64,000 nt of DNA, from contig CP142461.1 of the NCBI GenBank assembly GCA_038049695.1, forward strand, positions 35,161,001 to 35,225,000, in the 5' to 3' direction. The position numbers and the translations under genes are program-made. The notes below the pieces were generated by a model. It had not been told where the DNA came from and did not search any database. It saw only the letters and a program-made list of their open reading frames with translations. Below, piece by piece: positions 33,383-46,652 of the stretch (position 1 is the first letter of the stretch; the number at the start of each line of letters is the position of its first letter). The stretch is from Cinnamomum chago (lineage: Eukaryota > Streptophyta > Magnoliopsida > Laurales > Lauraceae).

Positions 33383-36300
33383 TGTGAGGCCCCACCCCTT
33401 GTGGGCCCTCAAATTGAATTTGAATACTATATTATAGCCTATAATATACTAATTAATAGGGATTAGTAAGGGTAGATAGATATTTTTCTAAGTTTTAGTC
33501 TAATTAGTCATTTTGTGTATTTTATAAGTTTTATATGGTGTCTTTTATAATTGTTAGAGTTAATTAGTTAGCTAGAGGCCCTATCTAGTAATTAGGATTA
33601 ATAGGAGGGTTTTCCACTTGAGAAGCTTCTAGAAACCCTACCCAAAGACCTAAATACCCATGGCCTTATCCCCATTCCTATTCAAACTAAAAGGTCCCTT
33701 TGGTCATTAGCCACCCAACATAACCTATATAACTAAACCCCCATCCGATATGTATGCTACTTCCCCTCTCTCATTTCCCTCTCTTTTCTCTCTTCTTCCC
33801 TCATTTCCCTCCAATTCTCCCATCTCCCTCCTTTTCTTTCTCTAGAAACCTATATCTAGAACTCCAAGAAGAAGAAGACGACTATCTACAACAATCTCAG
33901 CTACAACTTATTTTAAGGATCTCTCCCTCTATCTTGTTAATCTCTTCTCTCTCTTCTAATCAAGGTATGAACCTCTTCTAGTTCAATTTCTCTAGAAATC
34001 CCTCTTTCTCTCTCTAGATTTCCTTTCTTATAGCTATTCTCTTATGGATGTGGGTATAGGTGTTAAAGATCTTCTTAGATCAGAGTTTTTGGGCTGGTTT
34101 GAGTGTTTGCAAGCCATAGGAGCTGGGATTTTGTATTTGGAGCTTTGGATCTCTCTTTTCTCTCTCTATTTTATTGTTATTAGATTGAGGCAGGTGCAAT
34201 ATACATACTTAGCATAGAATATATGTTTTCCTTTATTTTGATTCTACAATTTCAATTCAATTGATGTATGTATGCTAAATCTACCTTTGAGCTTGGTTTT
34301 GATGGATTTTGGCCATTGATGGATGAGTTCTCTCATTTGGCAAATCAATTGCCTGGCTTGATGATGGATGATGGGTCATAGAAGTGCTTTTGTCGTTTAT
34401 TATGTTTCTGTGATGAATGGTGTGGATTGGGCTTTGATTGGAAATTGGATTGAAGAGGAAGGATTCCAGAAATTTTGGATTTGTAGTAGGCCAATGTACT
34501 CGGTCGACCGACCTGCAATGCGGTCGACTGAATACACTGAAACCTGAGAAAAAACAGGTCTCAGCAGTTTTACTACAGGACTTATAGTCCAGTGTGCGCG
34601 ATCAACCGAGCCTTGTTCCAGGTAGACCGAGCACATAGGGTTTCAGGAAAATAATTGAGAAGATGGATTTTTCCCTCAGACCCAGAAACCGGTGTGCGCG
34701 GTCGACTGGGCCCAATTCCGGGTCGACTGAGCACATAGGATTTTTAGGAAAAGATGGCTAAGAGCTGGGACTTTATTCCTTCAGGTCCTCAGTGTGTGCA
34801 GTTGACCACCCAGGCCAGGAGGTCGACCGAGCATACAGGTAATTATGAATTCAGGTCTTGCCTGCAAGATGACTATCTACTGATCCCAGTGTGTGGGGTT
34901 GACCGCCCAGGCCAAGGGGTCGACCGGGCACACTGTGTACAGTGACTCTTCCTAGATTTCAGTTTTTGAGGTTTATGATCGTTTGTGGGGCCCATTGACC
35001 ATCCAAATAGACTTTCATTGATGTGCCAAGCCTGAGTCAAAGGTATGGCTCATCCTTGACGAGGACCACCAAGTAGGGTCTAGGTTGTGGATTCGATGAT
35101 GATTAGATCATTAAACGTCGTCGAAGATGTCCGTAATCTTTGGAGCACCAAACATAATATCCATTGGCATCTGAGACTTCATTTAGAGACCAAATTACTT
35201 GAGATGGACTTGGACCTGAATGTGGACCAATACTTAGGTTGGAGTATTGATATTTCCCATTGATTCTCTTACTTGGAGGTTTATTTCACTTAGTATTACT
35301 GTCACTCTTATGTCCTTACTATTGTTTATAAAAGTTAATTAAAGGGAAAATGGATGACCTGAACCTAGGAGTACTTAGAGGTGACCTAGTGATGTGATTG
35401 GGTGAACATTGACCCGTATCTATGGCTAGGCGGGCCCTTTTATGGCCTCGGTATGGATGTGTAATACCCTAGGATGGAGAGGTTGATTATCATGGACTTA
35501 TAACTCATTATGGATGATAATGGATTGTTTATTAGTGGAAATGGACTTGTGACCTCATTTGGACTGTTTAAAACCAGGCCAGGTATTTGGTGGGCCTTGG
35601 TATGGATCTAATGATTGAACTTGGACTTGGACTGTGTTCCATGGATTAAACTGGTACTTGGACTTCTTAGGGACTTTTTTAGGACCTTATTTAAGCAAGG
35701 CAAAGCCTAGATAAACACAAACCTATATTGTTTCCTTGAGTCAGCATTAACATTCACTCAGTTGTTCTAAGCTCAGCCTTTTGACTGATCATTACTGGTT
35801 GGAGTTATATGAGTGTTAAGTAGGCTAACATGATGAGGTATGTTTTAGACGGACAGTGTGATATCGGGTTCGGTCTTCTGAGTGATGAGTGTGGCGAGAC
35901 ATGAGTGTTATTTGTGGGGCTCATCATTCCCCAGCACTGGTGAGTTTTCCCCACCGCGACTGTGTTCAGTATGGGAGGGCTGTGGTATAATATCCTTCGG
36001 TATCCAGCTTGTGTGAATGTGCCACTTTGATGTCTGTTAGAATAGACTATTTAATTATCCTAATTCTGATTATTATCATGCTCAACTACCTAGATTATGT
36101 ACCATTGTTATTCTCTTTAAGTATATGATATTTTCTACTCCTTTGATGCATACATCCTATGTTACTTGTATATTGTGACTTGCCAGATCTTTGGATCCGA
36201 CACATTCTTGGTGCTTAGGTTTTGACCTATACTACGAGGACGATGTGATCATCGAGGTGCCTGTAGCTGGTGATTACAATTGGGGACCAGCTGACCAGGA

Positions 36301-36676
36301 GGTCAAGCTGGAGGATGGAGTGCCAGCACCAGGGGTTTGACAGTTCACATTTATTTTGGTATTTGAGCATTTTATGTTGTGAGCAGGAAGGTAGTCAGAT
36401 ATGTAATAAAACATTTGGTTTTCATACTTCACACATTAGGCTGGACTTCAGCTCAACTACAATTGCGTCAGTATATGATACCTTACATTTGCTTTCGCTA
36501 CATTTTATATGCTTCCACAATTTAACCATTGTTATTATATTGTTAAAAAAGTTTTCAGTTGGACCTCACTGCGGACCTACGATCTTGGAAGTTCTCGAAT
36601 TTTTCCGGAAGTAGCGCGCCAACTTCGAGAACTTTGACGATTTTCTCTTCTCGGTATCCAGAATTGCGGTGTTACA
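33383..36676 (+). mobile_element. Second long LTR (probable Gypsy, Tekay/Del-like), 3.3 kb
   Basis: Starts TGTGAGGCCCCACC and ends TTGCGGTGTTACA, has a TATA-like CCTATATAACTA near 33,723-33,734, and has no coding region, all typical of a long Gypsy LTR. The flanking 5-mers (TCCGA and TTGTA) do not match. It may therefore be the product of recombination between different copies, or the ends may be mis-set. It contains the GTCGAC tandem repeats at 34,495-34,935 and a hairpin at 36,589-36,634. Confidence 0.55.
34495..34935. repeat. Degenerate tandem repeats with GGTCGACCGAGCACA core, about five units
   Basis: Units of roughly 80-115 bp each contain a GTGTGCGCGGTCGAC-like half and a GGTCGACCGAGCACA-like half, then a spacer. 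Unit starts are near 34,500, 34,592, 34,692, 34,790 and 34,889. Each unit is itself a pair of related short words, so a dimeric subunit structure is likely. Confidence 0.7.
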
Positions 36677-38189
36677 TTGTACCTATTGCAAGATGAACTA
36701 ATGCAATGCATGCAATGGGGCCACATTGCTTTAGATTCAAGTGGTGGAACCCAGGGGTGATGAAAAACGCTGATCTCATAAATTTATGCAAAATTGATGG
36801 TCGAGCTCCGAGTGCAGAGCTTCAATTGTAGTTTAGTAACCCGATGAGTATGAGGTCGATCCCTAGGGAGCGATTTGAAATTCAAATCCTTTTCAACTTG
36901 AAATTGTACCTAAAAAAGTAATAATAAAATAAAAAGGTTAAAAAAATAAAACTAGGACTCTCTATTTCTATAACTTTCTTAATTGTTCAAGATATTTCAA
37001 AGTAATTCAAATTGAGAAAACCCTAAATTACTTAGACTTCCTATCTTAACAACTTCTAACCTAAGATTTCCAATTTTTGAAGACTTTCAATCCAGTTAGA
37101 GTTCTTCTTTTGGCACAATTATAATTATTTCAAACTCTAAAAATCTCCTAAAAATTAGTGAGAATAAAAATAAATACTCCTAAATATTAGTTCCCTAATT
37201 AACTAATACTACTTATGTTAGTTTCCTAATCTAACCTATATTTTAATTAATTTTACCAAATTATTAATTAATTATCCTAACTTCCTAATTTAATCATAAA
37301 ACCTATTTTCATGCAAGAACGAATGAATTTATGCAACCCTATATGAAACTGAAGCAATCCTAGAAAAATCTAAGTCTATGATGGATGCAGAAAATTTTCT
37401 AAGTCTGAAAACACCTTGTTCTAAGCCCAACTTTTCACACCTGAACGACTGACCTATGCAACCCTATATGTCACTCGTTCGAGATCCTTTTTCATCTCGT
37501 GTTGCAGTGACTCTTTTGCCCGAACCATTAGTAGCAGTGCAAACACTATCATTTCTGTTATCTTTGCGGATGAAGAAAGAATGTAATCTTTTAGAAAGAG
37601 AGAAGTGCTTGGAATTCTTGGATTGATGGGGTTTCTTGCAATATTCTTGGTACTGTCAGGGTTGATAGCAACGCAGGTATTACATTTTTTTTCTTGGTAG
37701 AATGTGGAAGTTAGAGTCGACGTCGACCCTCAACACTAAAAATGAAGGTTTACGTCGTCCCTCAACACTGAAAATGAGACCAGGAAGGCTGATTTGGTGT
37801 GAGTTTGGCTAAAGTGACATTTTTGGTATAGTGGTCACACAAAGTGTTTTTTCTAATAAAATCCTCAAAAAGTATTGAAGTTGGTCGTATTCTGTTTAGA
37901 TTAATAAACACGATACTTTGTTCATGGCAACGTAGTCACATATCAGTGACCAATTTAGATTTTGGATTTTTGAATATTTATTAATGGTCTATTCAACTTC
38001 AAGTTCTTCAAGGATATTATAATATAATTTTTCTTTTCCAACAAATTTAACAGGTAAGATAAATTCATCTCATGCTTGAAATTTAGATTGAGTTCCAAAA
38101 TGCCCATGTGGTAATGGAAGAAACTTGTCATTTGTCAAAGAAGTCGGACTATCTAGAATCAAGATTGAAGCCCATATGTACGAAGGTGG
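36677..38189. other. Retroelement-like remnants without genes
   Basis: AT-rich sequence. The edge at about 36,770-36,880 (GAGTGCAGAGCTTC... GGTCGATCCCTAGGGAG) resembles that at 31,700-31,790, so the LTR at 33,383 may have inserted into, or recombined within, an older element. No protein domain is recognised. Confidence 0.4.
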
Positions 38190-39583
38190 TGTTAGAGATA
38201 AGTGGTCCACATGACCGCATGTCTAATAGTTGAAGGGCCCCACTTCTAATGGGTTGGTGAAGCCTGATCTAGACTTTATTCTATTACATGGGTTTATCTG
38301 TAATTTATCGGTTTAATATGGACCATCTGTTATAAGACCGGATCCGACGGTTGTGGGTGTCCAAAGGTTTAGGGCTTCATTTGTTTATATTGGGTGGTGA
38401 GAGCATTGTACTCATGGTGAGATTGAGAGAAAGCAAGAAAGACAATGATTGATTGTACTCTTGTGGGTATCTCCAATAATAGTGAACCGGCGTGAATCTC
38501 TCGTGGACGTAGGCAATCTTACCGAACCACGTAAATCTGTGTCTCGTGGATTGATTGTATGATTAATTGATTGTCTCGTAGATCGCATGCGTGTTCCTAC
38601 CCCCTAACAACTGGTATCAGAGCCTAAGGTTTCCAGTGCTTGGTGTTGAATGCAATCAAGGCAGAGATTGAATTGGGTCTTGGATAGAGGATCGACACTT
38701 GATCCTCGTGAGACGACGATCGAAGATTAGAGGTAGAATCAGGTGGGCCAGACTTGAGGAAGACGCGCAGAAATTTCTTTGTTGCAGAGAATGGTAATTG
38801 AAACAGAAAGAAGTCGCACATCAAAATCATAACTGTTGAAGATCAATAGATCAGATCCATCGAAGGTGGGCCACTGACAGAATCTGACCGAAGAAGGATC
38901 GCTACTCGAGTTATAGAATCAGTTGAACAAGGTTCGGATCTTTGTTGAGAAGCAGATCAGTTTGAGCTTGTTACAACAACATAGAGTATCCAAGTTTTGT
39001 GATCATCGCTGCCCACTCGCCGCTCGTCCCCATCCCCGGAACTGGAATAGGAGAGAACCGCAGTCGTCGCCTTCCCATCATCGCCGAGGAAGATCGGAGC
39101 CGTGCGCACCGTTGTCAGAGAAGTTACAACTGCCGCTTCTCGTCGGCAGTGATTCATCGTAGTCTGAGAAGACAGCCGCAAGAAGGAGGCACAACGCTTG
39201 TTGCAGACGTTAGGTGGAAGAAGGAGACCTTTCCTAGTTGGGTCCATTCCAAGTCAAGTCCGACCCGTTTGCTTCTGAAGCCCAGCAGCAGTTGCAGGGT
39301 CTCCCAGGTCTCTGGTTAATTCCAGGTCAGGTCCAACCCACCCGCTCTAGAAGCCCAGCAGTAGAAGCAGCCAGACGCTGACGTCATCTATATGGGCAAG
39401 TCAGTTTGACCGTGTTAAACGTCCAGAATTGATTCTTGATTTCTAGAGCCATTTGAACTCAGAATTGCACTCCTTTTTTTTGTTGGATTTGTACCAATGA
39501 GATCTACAAGGTAGATGAAACGGATTGACAATTTGACAGATAGAGATTCATCAAGTAGATAGAGCTTGGTTTGAGTGGGAGCA

Positions 39584-40757
39584 ATGATGGACGACACGAA
39601 GCTTACGATTGAGAAGTTTAATGGCACAAACTTTACGTTCTGGAAGATGCAGATTGAAGATCTCCTCTAGCAGAAGAGTTTTTACTTACCGCTTGAGGGA
39701 AAAGCCAAGAAACCTATAGCAATTTCAGATACAAAATGGAAGGTACTTGACAGGAAAACCTTATGTGCGATTCGACTCTCTATCAAAGTCTGTTACATTC
39801 AATATATTAAAGAAGAAAACCACTAAAATGTTATGGATGCCTTATCACGAGTGTTTGAAAAGCCTTCTGCTTCAAATAAAGTTTTATGAATAAGAAATTT
39901 GTTTAACATCAAGATGGTTGAAGGTGGGGTTGTTGCTGAATACCTGAACAAGTTTAACGCGGTCATGAGTTAGTTATCCTCGATTGCCGTAGAATTCGAT
40001 GATGAAATTTGGGTTGTTGGTTTTATCTTCTTTACCAGATAGCTGGAATGGTATGGTTGCATCACCGAGTATTTCTTCAGGATCAACCACACTGAAGATG
40101 TTAGGAGTGCTATCCTCGATGAGGAAATTTCCAAAAGACCTTTAGGTGAATCATCAGGAAGTGCATTAAATGTGGGAAATAGAGGAATGTCATTTGAGAG
40201 AGAGCAAAGTCGTGGAAGATCAAAATCAAGGAGCTAGTCACGATCTTCAAAAGGCAGAATTGAGTGCTAGAATTGTGGCAAGAAATGATATTTGAAAAAG
40301 GACTTAAGAGCTCCACCAAAGAAATACAAATAAAAGAAGCGTAATAAGGACAATGAAGCTTCCACAAATGTCATAGGTGATACTGTTCAAGATACTTTAA
40401 TTCTTGCTTTTGATTATAAATCTGAATCTCGGGTTATAGATTCTGGTGCGTCCTTTCATGCTACTACACAAAAAATATCTCAAAAATTATGTACAAGGCG
40501 ATTTTGGAAAAGTTTATCTCGGTGATGATGAACCTTGTGATATAATTGGTAGGGGAGATGTTCAGGTTAAATTGCCAAATCGTGGTATATAGCAATTGAA
40601 ATATGTCAGACATATACCCAGCCTAAAGAGAAACCTCTTATCGGTTGGTCAACTTGCAAGCGCTGGTCACGTAACTGTCTTTGCAGATGATTTCTGAAAA
40701 GTTACAAAAGGGAGTATGGTTGTTGTTCGCGGTAAAAAAGAAGGAACTCTTTACTTG
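39584..40757 (+). pseudogene. Copia gag-protease region, degenerate
   Basis: From the ATG at 39,584 the translation reads KLTIEKFNGTNFTFWKMQIE, the UBN2-type gag start of Tnt1-like Copia elements, but in-frame stops follow within 30 codons. A degraded CCHC knuckle (ECxNCGKK) lies near 40,262-40,290 and the protease active site VIDSGASFHA near 40,435-40,465. The final part (about 40,680-40,757, KKEGTLYLT) is the start of the pre-integrase domain, where the hAT element interrupts it. Many stops: non-functional. Confidence 0.85.
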
Positions 40758-41534
40758 ACTATAGGGCTGTCAATCCGGCCCTTTGACGAGGGGGCCTGAC
40801 CCGCAAAAACCCTCAAAGCGAGGGCTTCTTTTTTTGTCCTAAAGCCCGAGGGTAGGGTAGGGCCCAATTTTGAAAAGCTCGCAATATTGAGGGCCGAGCT
40901 AGAGCTTGACTTTCTAGCCTGAGGGGGCCCGACCCGGCCCGCTGTTTATTAAGTATTAATATAAAATATAAAATATAAAATATATGATATATTTATAATA
41001 TATCTAGGCAACTTGGGCCTCTTGAAAATTTTGTAAGACCCAGGCCCAACCAAGCCTTTCCTTTTCTCTATTTACAGCAATAAGAAATTATCTAAATGCC
41101 CAGCCCATAGTCCCATAAACAATCACTTATTTGGGGCATTTTAGACTTTTATTAAAAAGTCATAATTACCCCACTTGGGGTAAATTGCAACGGTTATATT
41201 GAGGGGTAATGTGGTCTTTTGATCCTAAAAGATCCTAAAATGTCTCTCTATATGATCTCTTTCATCGTTGGGTAAACCTCACAGAACGAAAGTTCAAAGC
41301 GGCCTCTTCTCATTTTTGATCTCTCCCTCTGATCTTGAAGTTCATTTTCGATCTCTCCTTCTCTGATCTTGAAGTTGCTATTAATCTTGCTATCAAAAGT
41401 CACTACGCTCAGCATTTTGTTATTCTTCTAGCTCTCACTCACAGTCTGAAGTCACAACAGTAACACTCACTCAAAAAGTCACTGTGCTCATCATTTTGTT
41501 CTTTCTTCTACCATTCCAAAGGCTGATTTGAATA

Positions 41535-41860
41535 TGGATTTAAGATTTGAGGTGAGTTTTATGATCTGGGTTGTGTTCAAAATCTGTTCTTTCATTATGG
41601 ATTGAGTTTTTATAATCTGGGTCGTGTTCAAGATATGTTGTTTTATCATGGATTGAGTTTTTATCATCTGGGTCTTGTTCAAAATCTGTTCTTTCATGAT
41701 GGATTGAGTTTTTATCATCTGGGTTATGTTCAAAATCTGTTCTTTCATGATGGATTGAGTTTTCATGATCTGGGTCGTGTTCAAGATCTGTTATTTTTTT
41801 TTATCATGGATTGCATTTTTATCATCTGGGTCGAGTTCAAAATCTATTTTTTTTCTTTTC
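41535..41860. repeat. 51-bp tandem array in the hAT 5' region, about six copies
   Basis: ATCTGGGT recurs at 41,564, 41,615, 41,666, 41,717, 41,768 and 41,824, giving a period of 51 bp (56 for the last). Because 51 is a multiple of three, open frames appear on both strands here; they are by-products of the repeat and not genes. Confidence 0.9.
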
Positions 41861-43253
41861 ATTGATTCAATTCTTATGATTCAAAATCTATTCATTTTGG
41901 TGGATTTTAGAGAAAAGGCATGTTTTTCGTTTCAAAAACTATTATTTTTGTTGGATTGAGTTTCATATGATCTGGGTAGTTTCAAAACCTGTTTTTTGTG
42001 ATGCTTTTGGGCATGCATGGAATGTCTTTCTTGGATGTTAAAATTAGAGTATAATTTTTATATGTATTCTTTAAAAGATTGGTTGTGAGAAAGAAATGAT
42101 GTCTCGAGGAAGAAAGAAAGGCATATCTTCTTTCCTGTTGTTTTGCTTTAGATTCATAGATTGTTTAATTTTGTTTTCCTGGAGGTCTTTGGTTTGTCTT
42201 CCTGATGTTGAGAAAAGAAAAAGCCTTTTTTTCTCTCCTCTTTTCCTTCACAATACATGTAGTCATATATCTACAAAACCCCTTTAGATGCAATTTTTTT
42301 TAAAATGGTCTGTTAGTACCGATTCACAACTTTTGTTAATTGAAATAGTTCATATTAATTTCCTCTCTACCGCATGAATATACAAATATTAATTTATTTG
42401 TTTAGCCCCTTATAGATGTCTCTATTTTTATTTTCTTTTGTAAATATTTAGGCAACAAAATTAAGATAACAAGCGCCACGAATCAGGCATTGCCTTCCAA
42501 CTTAGTATTCTTACATCTCTTTTTTACTTTAATATTATTTATAAATTTCATACAGAGTTTTTATTTTAATCTTAGATTAATTTATCAACTATGTTTGCTC
42601 ATAATGTTGCCAATGATAGCTCTCATGAGCCCATCCCCATTGAGGTGGATGTGAGTACCCATGGGCCCTTTCAACTTCCCTCCTCTTCCTCACCCACTCT
42701 TATTCCTTTTTCATCTAATACAATTTCTATTCATGCTCCAACTAACACAAACTCGGGTTCTACGGAAAAAAAAAAACTCAAGAAGATCAAGTATTTGGGA
42801 TCATTTTAAACAATTGGAAGTTCTTAAAAAATAAAAAAGATGGAACTGAAAAATAATGTCGTGTTGCTGAGTGTATGTATTGTAAGAAACAACTAAATAA
42901 TGATAAAAGAAATGGAATTACCCACATAAATAACTTGATACTTTAACGAATCATATACCAAGAGACCTAGACATAATAGAAACCAATAATCATTGCATGC
43001 GGCTTTTGCCAAAGTCAATGATGCTTCAGTTATCCATAAATTTGACCAAAAACAATGTAGAGATGCATTTGCAAGAATGGTAATTTTACATGAGTATCCA
43101 TTTAATATTGTGACACATGAAGGTTTTATTGAATACTGTAAAATTCTACAACCTCAATTTAAAATGGTGTCACGTAACACCGTTAAGTCTTATTGTACGT
43201 ATAGAAATTTACAAATAAGAGAAACTTAAGATTTCTCAATTAATTGATGGCAT

Positions 43254-46200
43254 ATATGTAGACAGCTTATTTTGGCACCCTACGAGGGGTGATTCAGTCC
43301 ACCCTATTTAATGATGTCCTGATTAGGTCTCGAGTCAAAGATTACCTATCATTTCTAGATCTCTAATCACCCTATTTAATGATGTCCTGATTAGGTCTCG
43401 AGTCAAAGATTACCTACCATTTCTAGATCTCTAATCGCCCTAGGAGTCAGCTCGTTGCAACCTACTCGTTGAGAGCTTTCCGCTCACCCTGAAAATTGAT
43501 TCATCGTGACCTACTCGCCGAGAGCTTTCCGCTGATGTGTAGAATGTGGAAATCTGACGAGTAGATCAAAATCTATGAAGCCTGGGCTCCAACGATGATA
43601 ACATGATCCAATCCAAAACCGAGCCAAACCCAAACCTGAACCTAGACCCAGCCTAAGTACCAAAATCCACCTGAACCCAGACCCACCAGGCCTGGCCCAA
43701 TGAACTCCATCCCAGGCTGAACCTGACCCTATCGAACCCATTAAACCGGGCCCAAACCCATCTAATCTGAACCCAATCCAGCCTGAACCCAACCCAGACC
43801 CGGCCTGGCCGACCTGGCCCATCAGCTGCATGGGAAAGGAGACTCTCCCCTTCCCCCTGATATCTCTCTCTCCCTCTCAATCTCTAACCCCCGGTCCCTA
43901 TCTCCATCCCTCTGACGCCAGAATTCTCCCTCATCTCGATCGCTCCTTCTTTTTCTCTCTTCTCCCAGACGACGATCTCACGTCTCCGAGAACTCCTTGC
44001 ACCCATCATCCTCCATCTCACGCACTCATCGCCATCCCCTGCAACCCATCATTCCCTCTCCGTCCCATCAGCCCCATCTCTCCCGTCTAGCCCTGCACCT
44101 GCCACCCTATACCCTCTTCACCTCCCTGACAGACGGCCACAGCAGCACCGCCAAGCGCGTGCAGCAGCCCCCGGACGTCCGCAGAGCCTTCATCTTCCTC
44201 CTCCGCCTCACGCGACGCCTTCCTCTGCGCCAGGTACATCTCTTCCCCTGCCCACACCTTCTTCTTCCCCTTCCTTTTCTTTTTCTTTCTCTCTCTTCTT
44301 CCTCTTCCCTCATAGCACTCTGCACAACACCTGCACCTCTCCTCTTCTTCTTTCTTTTCTTCTTTCCCTTCTCTCACTACACTCCACCACACGCACGTCC
44401 ACACCTTCTCCCCCCGTTTTCTTTCTCTCTCTTCTTCCTCTTCCACCTGCACGCCCCCCACCGAGCCATCTCTTTTTCCATCTTCCCTTCCTCTTCTTCT
44501 TCCTCCACCGCACCACCCATCACACCGCTTCACTGCTGCACTCCACCCTCATAGCCCCTGTGCACCCACTTCTTTTTCCGCTTCCTCTTCCTTTCTTTTC
44601 CACCTCTCACTCCCCACTGCACCGTCGCACACCCACTGAGCACTCCTCCCTCACTATTGCACCCATCTGACTAGCCCATCCATCTGAACCGAACCCATGC
44701 ATGCCTTTTTTCTTTTCTTGCATTGAATTTAGCTTCATATTTATTCATTGATTCTTTTTATGATGTTTCATGCATCTTAATATGCCCATGCATTTAAATT
44801 GAATTCTTATTTTGCTATTTGTTTCAATTTATTCTCAATTTACCCATGCACCTATGTTAATCTTTTTATTTATTCATTTCATCATCTTTTATACATCAAA
44901 CATGCCATGCATCTAGGTAGTGTTTTATATCATTAATTATTTCAATTTATCCGGAGTTCATGCATCCCAATATGCCATGCGTTAATTAGATTGGTATTTT
45001 AGGCCATTACTTGTTTGAATTGTCTTTATCTGTACATCTCAACATGCCCATGCATCATATAACTTAGTTGCATTTTTATTTCTTATTTTTTTAGATGCAA
45101 TTTAGGATTGCATAATTCAAACAACTCCCCCCCTCCCCCCAGAAAAGGAAACAAAAGAATAAAAAATAGAATTCTAAGTATTAGATTAATTAAAACAATT
45201 AGGTTAGGTTTAATAATTAATTTCCCCTCCTCCTCCCCTCTCATTAGGATTAGGAAATTTATTTAGAAAAATCTAAATTTATTTAGGTAGATTAATAAAT
45301 AAAAATTAGCAATTTATTCTCTCTTCTCCTCACCTTTCATTAGGTTTAGGAAAATCAATTTAGGAAATTTTAGATACCAAAACCAAAAAAAAAAAAAAAA
45401 CAAACAAAAAAAAATAAATCCAAAAGACCAAACACAGAATAAAAAAAAAAAAAAAAAAAAAACAAAAAGACTAAAAACATGGTAAAAGATATTAAAAACC
45501 CAAAATATTAATAAAATCGGAGTTAGAAATTAAATAATGGTTTAGGCTGATCAGGTCAGACCCCAGACCCAAATCTAGGTCTCCGCTTAGCCAGGTTAGA
45601 CTACTTTTAGTTTCTTTCATTTTAATAGGTTAGGTCCTACCTCTCTCCGGGCCCCACTAAGGGATTGGGAGAGTGGATGGGCAGTTGGAACCTTACGATA
45701 GGTAAGTGATCCATTAGAGAAATGAATTAGTTAGATTAAATCCAAGTATGAAACACCCCCTAGATTGGCCCTTCTAGCCCCAATTATTAAAACCTAAAAA
45801 AAACTATAAAACCAAGAAACCAACCCCAAAAATATTTTCTTCTCTTTTCCTCCACCTTCGGTGCCAAATATTCATTTGAAATAAAAAATTAAAGGGAATA
45901 GAGGTTGATCCTGAGAACTTGAACTCACGGGAATGATGAGACGAGACGAGTTATTTCACACACACCAATATCATTTTATTTACCTTCGGCCCATCATCGG
46001 CCGCCCTCAATCAATCGTGGTGCATCATATCGGCCATTTTTATTTACTTCCGGCCCATCATCAGCTATGCACTCTTATCACTTGCGTATCGCACGCAAAC
46101 TTACAATATTCACAACTCGAAGTTTCGTCTACATCGCTCTTTCAATACGAAGAATCAACCTTTAAACCCTAGGTCGTCAAAGGACGTTGAAGGGGGCTAC

Positions 46201-46652
46201 CCGAGAACGGGGCCGACCCTCTTCTGAATATTTGGCACCTTCCCCCTATTTTTCTTAATTTATTTCCATTTTATTTCATTGACCCCCTAGAATACTTGGA
46301 TTTAACTCTAATTAGTTTACATGGCCCTGAATGTTGATTTCCCTTCCTTTTCATTATGACCCTACTTTGAGACTCATAATTTGACCCAAATTGAAAGACC
46401 CAAATTAAGTGACGAGACAACCGTCGTGTGTCGCCGGCGGCACATAAGACGAGAAAAAGGACCCATCACATTTTCTCCCGCTTTCTTTCGGCCATTGTTG
46501 AAGGACGGTGTTACGACCATATCCGTAACTGGCAATCATGATCCGTTGATTTTGAGGGTAGTCTGAATCCTCATTTTCGATGTAAACTTTTTAATATCTC
46601 ATACAATTGAATGACAATTTTCTTCTCCGGGGGGGGATCAAAATTCACATCC
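43254..46652. mobile_element. Unclassified 3.4 kb insertion splitting the hAT transposase
   Basis: The transposase reading is lost after ...LIDG (about 43,250) and picked up again at ISSKISLTSDMW (about 46,658), so the intervening sequence is foreign. It begins near TGTAGACAGCTTATTTTGGCACC, a start common to plant LTRs, and GGCAT/GGCAA near the two junctions may be an altered target duplication. It includes a C- and T-rich stretch (43,840-44,690) and an AT-rich half. No coding domain is seen. It could be a LARD-type or solo-LTR remnant. Boundaries are good to about 10 bp only. Confidence 0.6.
43302..43437. repeat. 68-bp near-perfect tandem duplication
   Basis: CCCTATTTAATGATGTCC begins at 43,302 and 43,370; the copies differ by about two bases. 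A second, looser duplicated phrase (CCTACTCG...GAGAGCTTTCCGCT) follows at about 43,460-43,535. Both lie at the left end of the 3.4 kb insertion. Confidence 0.85.

Noticed and set aside
38957..39319. Opposed open frames between the Copia primer site and gag
   Set aside because: Copia leader sequence; both strands are open and no domain is seen.
41491..41865. Open frames with internal repeats on both strands
   Set aside because: By-products of the 51-bp tandem array, whose period is a multiple of three.
43997..44554. 185-codon open frame and its minus-strand counterpart
   Set aside because: Pyrimidine-rich sequence lacking stops on both strands; no domain seen.
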